Shown one piece after another: positions 57,401 through 64,000 of a DNA stretch of 64,000 nt; the stretch's first letter is position 1; every line of letters begins with the position of its first letter. The DNA is taken from positions 2,294,001-2,358,000 of the forward strand of contig JAGVRJ010000001.1 of the NCBI GenBank assembly GCA_019059635.1, given 5' to 3'. The notes beneath the pieces are model-generated. The model made no database searches. It saw nothing but the letters and a program-made list of their open reading frames with translations, and was not told where the DNA came from. The DNA is from Proales similis. Its lineage: Eukaryota > Rotifera > Eurotatoria > Ploima > Proalidae. A program made the translations under genes and the position numbers.

Positions 57401-57510
57401 AAACTGGAGCCAAGGCCGATGTGATGGCCAAGCTGGTAGTGACTGCGCCCAAAGCCGACTCAAGAGCCGATGTAATCCAATGGATATTCTATCTTCGGGG
57501 AACGGCCTAA
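39401..57510 (+). CDS. HYDIN: HYDIN, axonemal central pair protein (complete)
   Basis: A giant structural protein of the C2 projection of the motile-cilium central pair, required for ciliary bending. The whole gene fits in 18.1 kb because introns are short, giving roughly 5,000 residues. The N-terminal family block is very clear: FPSEIFFQKFEPFNMYEIPL, LRNNDKVPRLVKV, TEREKYIVPIKCIGARAILD, FVRNIGDRDAKFSLN and MGESMQLTIEFKPS. Many ASH/MSP-like beta-sandwich repeats follow. A nucleotide-kinase-like insert starts near 46240 with a P-loop (NGSPLSGKSQAS), and charged coiled coil lies near 47090-47340. The longest exon covers 53050-56198. The C-terminus (FKNVFAAQTNFVFAIDNPLF, IMVGFDGSETGA, FYLRGTA) matches the family end. 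The start is the ATG at 39401 and the stop is TAA at 57508-57510. No frame break was found at the junctions I checked. Confidence 0.96.
46240..47100 (+). other. HYDIN: Adenylate-kinase-like insert of HYDIN
   Basis: The P-loop pattern GxPLSGKS is intact and is followed by a helix (ASVALAKHY), as in nucleoside monophosphate kinases. Further on, DCHRGIVIDGLETLFAQN resembles the Walker B/hinge strand (GIVIDGLE). HYDIN proteins in other animals carry this domain; whether it binds nucleotide is not shown. Confidence 0.75.
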
Positions 57511-58191
57511 TTCGAGCAGCCATCTTCTTATTAAATTTCTTCTTCGGCCCCCGCCATCTCTCTTTCTCTCTGTGTCTGTCCTTGTCACTGAATTGAATCT
57601 GTTTGATTGCTTTTATGCCTAAAAATAAAATAAAATGTAAGTGAACGCCCCACATGGAAGATAAGGCCGATTAGCAAAGCCATGTTGGCATGCAGCTTCA
57701 GAAGAGAAAATCTCTGACGTGTGCCGTATCAAAATATCTCAAGTACGATTAATCAATCGTTTTCATTTAACTGAGACTGAAATTAAATGCCTGCTGTTCT
57801 TGGATGTCTGCTACGCCGAAGCAATTTCGCACAGCATCTTGCATGACTGGTGACGCTCGCTGCGACATGCTTCCATTTATTTTGCCAGTATTGATTGAAC
57901 GAATTGAATCGAATTTTTTTTTCGCTCACTGCATGTTGCCATTTCATTTTTTTCTGAAGAGGATCCAATCGTAATTGAAAGAATGGCACAAACGCGTGGT
58001 CAGAATTTCCAAGCGCAGATCAAATTGAATTGTGTTTATTTTGGTATTGTGTTTCGCCCGTGGGATGAGTCTTGAGGGGAAAATATCCCACGTAAGACTA
58101 TGTCGTATTTAATCAATCTTATTTACCGCATTAGAAAGCAAATTTTTTGTCAGATTTCAGAACGTCAATTCAACGGTAATTAGAAAGAAAC
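57511..58191. other. Intergenic region after HYDIN
   Basis: Contains the HYDIN 3' UTR with overlapping AATAAA signals (about 57620-57635), then AT-rich sequence. No gene is seen. Confidence 0.5.
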
Positions 58192-58749
58192 ATGAGGCGA
58201 ACCGCGTTGGGGATTTTATGGAGTGTAATGTTGATGGCCAGCGGCAACGCTTTCACCATCGGGTCCAGTACAGTCGGATCAGTTAGAACTCAAGATAAAA
58301 TTGAAGAGCTAGTCGCAGTGCCGAATGAGGACTATTCTAAAGAAAATGGCCGAAATCAGACTCGATCAGGTAGATGCGCTCAAATTCTGATGGCTGAGGA
58401 CGGCCGCTCTTGGACGTGTAAAGAGCGCATCTTGCCGCAGCCGGATGGAAACGGTATTCCTTTGTACTGCGAATGCCAGCATGAGTACCCGTGCGACGTA
58501 AGCGATGAACGATTGTACTTCGGAGAAAAGCTGATGAGAATTCTGCTGAACAAGAGCAGATCACAAAACATACTCAGAGGTATAGACCATTACTGCGAGA
58601 AAGCGCTCGAAAGGAAGCACAAGCGATCATGGCACTGCGCAGTTGAAAAGCAGTCAACAGCCGACTTTCATGAGGAGCGGGCATTCTACTGCGACTGCAA
58701 GAGCGTTAAATTCTGCACACTTGAACGCTTGCTCGACTTTTACCACTAA
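58192..58749 (+). CDS. Secreted protein with two copies of an unrecognised cysteine domain
   Basis: A single-exon 185-residue protein. The signal peptide is MRRTALGILWSVMLMASGNA. After a linker with one N-glycosylation site come two similar units of about 40 residues. Unit 1 runs from CAQILMAEDGRSWTC to YCECQHEYPC. Unit 2 runs from CEKALERKHKRSWHC to YCDCKSVKFC. The shared pattern is C-x(n)-(R/K)SW-x-C, about 15-20 residues, then YC-x-C-x(5,6)-C. All ten cysteines match between units, so each unit probably folds with its own disulfides (odd number, so one may pair between units). I do not recognise the domain. Ends LERLLDFYH with stop at 58747-58749. Confidence 0.75.
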   Translation: MRRTALGILWSVMLMASGNAFTIGSSTVGSVRTQDKIEELVAVPNEDYSKENGRNQTRSGRCAQILMAEDGRSWTCKERILPQPDGNGIPLYCECQHEYPCDVSDERLYFGEKLMRILLNKSRSQNILRGIDHYCEKALERKHKRSWHCAVEKQSTADFHEERAFYCDCKSVKFCTLERLLDFYH

Positions 58750-59450
58750 CTTATTCACCTACTGCTAATTGTAAGCCGGCTGATTGATTTTGTATTGGAA
58801 AAGAGCAACCAAGTAAAGTGCAGCCCGATGTTTAGTTTTGAATCAAATTCTCATTTAATGGCCTGTTTGAATAAAAACTTGAAAAACAACCACCACAATA
58901 CAGGCAATTTTCATTTCGGATCTCGGAATCGGTGCCAGGCATATCTCAAGGGTTATCCGGGCCAACTCGGGCGTTAAGTTTGTTCTGTCATTGTCGGTGG
59001 CCTAAGACACCTCAGGCGTCGTTGGTGTCTTGAATGGGCTTGCCACGCGACATGAGGACTACATGTGCTCGGAGTATGTTCTCGAGCAAATTAAGAGTGT
59101 GTTCGATTCTGATTGGCCAGTGACAGGCCGCGATTTCAACCAACTAAATTCAAACACAAAATCACTCGCGTTGCCAATTTGAACTTTTCGCTCAAGTTAA
59201 AAAGAGCGCGAGGTTAATAGTCGACGGACGACGGGTCCGCATTCATCGGTCGGTCGACGTTGAAGATTCTCCTCGTTTCGCTCTCTCTCTCTAATTCTGC
59301 TCTACATGCCACATCATCATCACCACCCATTCGAGCTTCTTTTTCTTCTACGCTGTTCTATTCGGCAAATATATATATATCTATTCGGGACCGCTCAGCT
59401 AATTCGTAATATTTTGCTTCAGGCATTAGATTTTTGTTGGAGAAAACAGA
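58750..59450. other. CALR: Upstream region of calreticulin
   Basis: About 700 bp with no gene. A TA-rich stretch (TATATATATATC near 59369) lies about 80 bp before the calreticulin start and could act as a TATA element. No full ER-stress element (CCAAT-N9-CCACG) was found; a partial ATTGGCC match near 59113 is weak. Confidence 0.45.
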
Positions 59451-60671
59451 ATGTTGAAGTGGCTTTTAGTGCTTTCGGTGGCACTCGGCGTGATCGCCGA
59501 TCCGACCGTTTACTTCGAGGAGCGATTCGAAGACGGCGACGGCTACAAGCAGCGCTGGGTCGAGTCCACATTCAAAGGTGCTGAACAGGGTCCGTTCAAG
59601 TTGTCACACGGAAAGTTCTACGGCGACGCTGAGAAAGACATGGGCCTGCAGACGTCACAGGACGCTCGATTCTACGGAATCTCGGCCAAAATAGAGCCAT
59701 TCTCCAACGAGGGCAAATCGCTCGTTCTCCAGTTCTCTGTCAAACACGAACAAAAAATCGACTGCGGTGGTGGCTACATCAAACTCTACCCCAAGGACCT
59801 CGACCAGAAGAACTTGCACGGTGACTCGCCCTACTACATCATGTTCGGCCCGGACATCTGCGGCTACTCGACCAAGAAGGTGCACGTGATCTTCAACTAC
59901 AATGGCCAGAACTTGCTCACCAAGAAAGAGATCAAATGCCGCGATGACGAGCTCACCCACGTCTACACTTTGATCGTCAACCCGGACAACACTTATGTGG
60001 TCAAGATCGACAACGAGAAGGTCGAGTCCGGCAAGCTTGAAGAGGACTGGTCATTCTTGGCTCCCCGACGAATTCCCGACCCCGAGGCCAAGAAGCCCGA
60101 AGACTGGGAGGACAATGAGAAAATCGACGACCCGACTGACAGCAAGCCCGAAGACTGGGACCAGCCTGAGTTCATTCCGGATCCGGAAGCCAGCAAGCCT
60201 GACGACTGGGACGATGAGATGGACGGTGAATGGTCTCCTCCCAAGATCAACAATCCGGAGTACAAGGGCGAATGGAAGCCACGTCAGATCGACAACCCCA
60301 ACTACAAGGGACCATGGATCCATCCTGAGATCGACAACCCTGAATATCAGGCCGATGAGTTCCTCTACAGATACACTGACATTGGCGCAGTCGGCTTCGA
60401 CTTGTGGCAAGTCAAATCGGGCACCATTTTCGACAACATTCTGGTGACCGACGACGAGAAGTACGCCGAAAAGGTCGCTCAGGAGACCTGGGGCGAGAGC
60501 AAGGACGCCGAGGCCAAGATGAAGGAGCAAATCGACGCCGAAGAGCGAAAGCGCGAAGAAGAGAAGCGAAAAGAGGAGGAAGCCGCCAAGGCCACTGAGG
60601 ACGGCGACAACGATGAGCCCGATGAGGAGGCTGAGGAGGCCGAGGCTGCGCAAGAGAGAGACGAGCTCTAA
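59451..60671 (+). CDS. CALR: Calreticulin, ER lectin chaperone
   Basis: A 406-residue single-exon protein that folds monoglucosylated glycoproteins and buffers calcium in the ER lumen. The signal peptide is MLKWLLVLSVALGVIA. The globular lectin domain has the disulfide pair cysteines (IDCGGGYIKL and PDICGY) and the family motif LVLQFSVKHEQ. The P-domain arm has three type A repeats (IPDPEAKKPEDW, IDDPTDSKPEDW, IPDPEASKPDDW) and three type B repeats (GEWSPPKINNPEYKG and two others). The C-terminal acidic/lysine-rich tail is rather short, ending in ERDEL, an RDEL form of the KDEL retention signal. Codon use is biased (GC-ending, few rare codons), as expected for a highly expressed gene. Intronless, which is unusual next to heavily split neighbours. 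Confidence 0.97.
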   Translation: MLKWLLVLSVALGVIADPTVYFEERFEDGDGYKQRWVESTFKGAEQGPFKLSHGKFYGDAEKDMGLQTSQDARFYGISAKIEPFSNEGKSLVLQFSVKHEQKIDCGGGYIKLYPKDLDQKNLHGDSPYYIMFGPDICGYSTKKVHVIFNYNGQNLLTKKEIKCRDDELTHVYTLIVNPDNTYVVKIDNEKVESGKLEEDWSFLAPRRIPDPEAKKPEDWEDNEKIDDPTDSKPEDWDQPEFIPDPEASKPDDWDDEMDGEWSPPKINNPEYKGEWKPRQIDNPNYKGPWIHPEIDNPEYQADEFLYRYTDIGAVGFDLWQVKSGTIFDNILVTDDEKYAEKVAQETWGESKDAEAKMKEQIDAEERKREEEKRKEEEAAKATEDGDNDEPDEEAEEAEAAQERDEL

Positions 60672-61526
60672 ACTGCTGTCCGGCGCAATATTTATTCTAT
60701 ATTTAAATGCCTAGTTTGTCCATTATTGCTCTGCCAGCTACAGACCTCTTTGTTTGGTTCTGTTTGTCTTGATTGCTTTAGCAGCTTTTCTCTTTCGCCT
60801 CACTTTTGTTTTTCTTGGCGTCTATCGGCCCATATGCCGCTTGGCAATTTCTCTTCAATAGTCAGTTTGCACTTCCTGTCTCCCTCTCTTTCTCTCTCTC
60901 TCGCTCGCTCATTCTCGTTATTGCATAAGAAAAGGCGTCGCACTCAGTCATCAGTTTCGCTTACACCCACACAGCCCTCAGCCTATTCGTTTATGATTTT
61001 TCCATCTCCCCAACTCGCGCGTTTTGTTGATTTTTATACAAATTCTCATTTCATCCGAACGAGCTTAGCAAAGAAAAAGTGAAACGTAACCACGGAAATA
61101 GCCATCTCTTTTCTTTGTTTGGACGGGAAAATGGCTAACGGAAGAAAAAAGGAAGTTTGAAAGTTAAAACGGGCCCGAGATTGAGAGCCCGTCGACGCTC
61201 AATATTTATAAATCGCAATTAGCGTCAGAAATGCTAATAAACAGAAAAAGAGCGAGTTTTATCTGCTCATCAGACAAGGACGGTGCCGGCGGTGGCGTTC
61301 TTGCCAAGAAGAGAATCTGTGAACGAAACGGCCTTGGAAGCGAAGCGAGAGGGAAAAGGTCGAGTTGCGCGTCGAAGAGCCAATCGGACAGTTTTAATTG
61401 ATTATTTAAAATTTGCTCAAGACCGGGCATCGTTTTGCATGTACTCGATTGCGTCTTATCGTTGTAGCGGCTGGCGTACACTGTCGGTTATTTATAAACC
61501 GAGGCGGACGAGTGGAAAACAAAAAG
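60672..61526. other. Intergenic region, calreticulin 3' UTR and PAXBP1 promoter
   Basis: About 850 bp. It has a CT-rich run (about 60883-60905) and AT-rich segments. No gene is supported. Confidence 0.5.
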
Positions 61527-64000
61527 ATGTTTAAGAGCAAGAAAACCAACAGAAACCTACGCACAAGAAGAGACGATTCGGACGAGGATGAGGGCGGTGG
61601 CGCGCTGAAGGAGGAAAGCGGCCCAAGTGAACCGCCCAGAAGCAGCACAAGCGTCAGCCAAAGCGTTAATGAAGACGAAAGAACGACCAGCGAGGAGAAA
61701 ACGAGCAAAGCATTGAGCTTCATTGACGACGAGGACGCAGTTGGCGCCGAGTTCAAAGTAAAAAAGTCAAGCCAAAGCAGACGGCTTGAGCGCGAAAAGC
61801 GCAAGGCCAAATCAGAGGCGCTCAAGTCGAGTCGGGTCGGAGCGGAGACGAAACTTGAAACGGCGCCCACTTTTCAGAGCTCTGCTCAAGGCATTCGGCT
61901 TAAGCCGCTGCAGCTGAGTGCAAGCACTAAATCTTCGGCTCCCAAGTCCGTGCCGCTCGTTCAAATCGCTGACTCTTCCAGCTGCTCGGACGTCGAAGAA
62001 ATAAACGAGAGAGAAGACGAGGACATAAGTCGACTTCGTCAAGAGATGGAAATGCTCAACGAGCCAGAGCTGGACTTGTCTGTTAGAAATGAAACAGACG
62101 AAGCGAAGCGATCGATGAAGCTGATGATCAACAGCGGCCTAATCCCGGACGCATCGCTGATTCATGCGGCGCGCAAAAAGCGAGAAATGGCGCGCCAAGG
62201 AGACTTCATTGCGGTTGGTCGGACAGCGGCCACTGCTCGAGATGACAGTGGCGAGAGTGACTCAGAGCCGACCACCGTCAGCATGAACCTAAGAGCCAAA
62301 ATCGAAGACGAACGACGACGAATTCGCGACGACTTTTTGTCGCTCGAGCAAGGCAAGCACCAGATAAACAACGGTGGTCACGATTAAGCCAATTGCTAAA
62401 CTAACCGACGCTCGAAACAGGAAGTGACCAAGAAGAAGCGTCCGCAGACGAAATAGACGAAGAGGCCGAACGATGGGAGCAGGAGCAGATTCGCAAAGGA
62501 GTTCTACTTGGTCCTCAAGTAGGTAAATCAATTTGAATTGACGCTTCAATTTGCGACTGCGTCCAGCCAACAGCCGATCTCATTCATTGTGTGCGTGTTT
62601 GTCTCAACTCAAGGCGCCCAGCGAGTTGATCAGCCGAGAGGATAGACAAGCAAGCGCGCAGCCGGCCAAAAAGCGAACCTTTATTCTGGACAAAGTCGAA
62701 CAGGTCACATTTGAATCGATCAAAGCGCTCGTTAGACTTGAGTAAGCCGATCAAAGTCTGACCTCATTCAGAGTCTCGGCCTCAACCTCCTCGCAGACTA
62801 GAGGAGGCGCAAAAAGTCGTCCAGACGCAGCAAAGTGAGCTGGAGCGAATCACAGCGCAGCTGAAAGCCAACCAAGAGGTTGCGAGCAAATCAGGCAGCG
62901 AACGGTCAATGCTCAATGAGCAGTACGCGTTTTTCCAAGAGCTCAGGGCTTTTGTTCGCGACTTTGTCGAGTGCTACGAGACCAAGATGGAGCTGATTGA
63001 ACGAATCGAATCGAAATGGCTGCAGAATCTGAACGAGCAAGACGCGTTGAGAAAAGAGCTGAACGAAGGACTCGATGCCGAGGTGCATGTCGATTTTCTT
63101 CGATACGAGCCCATCTTGTCACGAATCGAGCGCTGGTTTCAACTTGATCCTCACACGTACAAGAACGCCTACGTGGCCTTTTCGCTTCCTAATCTCGTCT
63201 CGCCCCTGGTCAGAAAGGAGCTGGTCTTCTGGAATCCGTTGCAAGTAAATTTCACTCCTCACCACTCTCTCTCTCTCTCTCTATCGATTTGCGACGACAG
63301 GCGAACAGCATTGAAGCACTCGAGCAGAGTGAGGCCTTTAAGAAACTGATTTCCTTCAACAAAGAGCGTTTGCTCGCAATGATGCAGAGCGGTCAACGGC
63401 CTGCAGACGAGGACCTCTCTCTGTGGCCGTTCGTGGTCGAGAGGACCATTCTGGTTCGAATCAGAGAATTCGTCGACTCCAATCAATACGATCCGATCAG
63501 TGAGCAAACGGCCAATTTAAAACGTCTCCTGCTCTACTTGATTGACTTGGCGCCCACATTGAACGCCTCGAGTCCAAACACTAAAGTGAGCTTCAACTCA
63601 AACAGACTAAAAATTTGAACTTTGAGAAAAAATAAATTTTCAATTTACGCAGTCACTGATCGAGGCGCTCAAACTCAAACTGGAACAAGCAGTCAAGGAT
63701 CGGCTGTTCATTCCGCTCTGCTCCAAAACGTAAGTGAACGTAAATCGCATTCCATCAGAACGTGACGCCAACACGGAATCAAAGTAAACTGCAAGACGAG
63801 GACAGCGAGGAGAGCAGATCGTTCTGGCGCCAGTTTTGGCTCTGTGTCAAGACATTCGAGTGTGTGCTCGAGTTTGAGGGAGTTCTGAACGACAATTTGC
63901 TACGGCAGCTCTCACTCGACGCCATTCTGAATCGCTACATTCTGATCGGACTGCAAACAATGCCGAACGCAGCCAAGGCAGTTGACACCATCCAACAGGT
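61527..64000 (+). CDS. PAXBP1: PAXBP1 / GC-rich sequence DNA-binding factor, 5' part
   Basis: The gene is cut by the right edge. The N-terminal exon (from ATG 61527) is charged and disordered, beginning MFKSKKTNRNLRTRRDD. It contains the conserved GLIPDASLIHAARKKREMA (near 62140-62190) and later EAERWEQEQIRKGVLLGPQ. After several short introns comes the helical GCFC core: ELRAFVRDFVECYETKMELI, then KNAYVAFSLPNLVSPLVRKEL and FWNPL, WPFVVERTILVRI, and QFWLCVKTFE with LLRQLSLDAILNRYILIGLQ at the edge. The region between the first helical block and FWNPL is shorter than in the human protein, lacking much of the arginine-rich linker. PAXBP1 and its paralogue TFIP11/GCFC2 act in nuclear RNA processing and transcription complexes. 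Introns include 63246-63300 with a CT run. Confidence 0.9.

Noticed and set aside
59110-59125. ER-stress element (ERSE-II) upstream of calreticulin
   Set aside because: ATTGGCCAGTG matches only the first half of ATTGG-N-CCACG; too weak to claim.
1-64000. tRNA, rRNA, snRNA, CRISPR arrays, transposases or reverse transcriptases
   Set aside because: I looked for B-box-like, 5S, U6-like and transposon protein motifs and saw none; a tRNAscan and repeat-masking run would be decisive.

Overview
This is eukaryotic, animal-type DNA from a compact genome. Most genes are split by many introns of about 45-70 bp with GT..AG ends. Intergenic gaps are usually 0.3-1.7 kb and rich in pyrimidine or purine runs. 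Three genes of motile cilia or ciliary assembly (HYDIN, calaxin/CLXN, TBC1D32), a Sec-encoding selenoprotein S, ShK/EGF-type secreted proteins and a calreticulin point to a small ciliated invertebrate. I cannot name the phylum.

Left part (1-19.4 kb): the 3' part of MROH1 (+); a small cysteine-rich membrane protein (+) behind a perfect RFX X-box; a minus-strand run of OXSM, CPTP and ALG13; an NXF-family mRNA-export protein that lacks its RRM and LRR domains (+); an unknown secreted protein (-); an odd repeat/glycine-zipper protein (-) with a decayed partial copy nearby; selenoprotein S with a UGA Sec codon and a visible SECIS stem (+); SMIM12 (+); ENOPH1 (+).

Middle (19.9-38.7 kb): a seven-exon gene that joins a SAMHD1-like domain, which has lost its HD dyad, to a PD-(D/E)XK nuclease-like domain. 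This is the most unusual locus here. It is followed by two related secreted EGF/ShK proteins (+), calaxin (-), an EGF-repeat type I membrane protein (+) and TBC1D32 (-).

Right part (39.4-64 kb): a complete HYDIN gene of 18 kb (+), divergent from TBC1D32; a two-repeat cysteine-rich secreted protein (+); calreticulin (+); and the 5' part of PAXBP1 (+), cut by the window end.

Most neighbours are housekeeping genes with no evident shared pathway. The exception is ciliary biology: HYDIN (central pair), CLXN (outer arm dynein) and TBC1D32 (ciliary assembly) lie within 29 kb, and X-box or X-box-like sites sit near several of these starts. Exon borders were placed by eye from splice signals, reading frame and recall of family sequences. 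No alignment or search was run.
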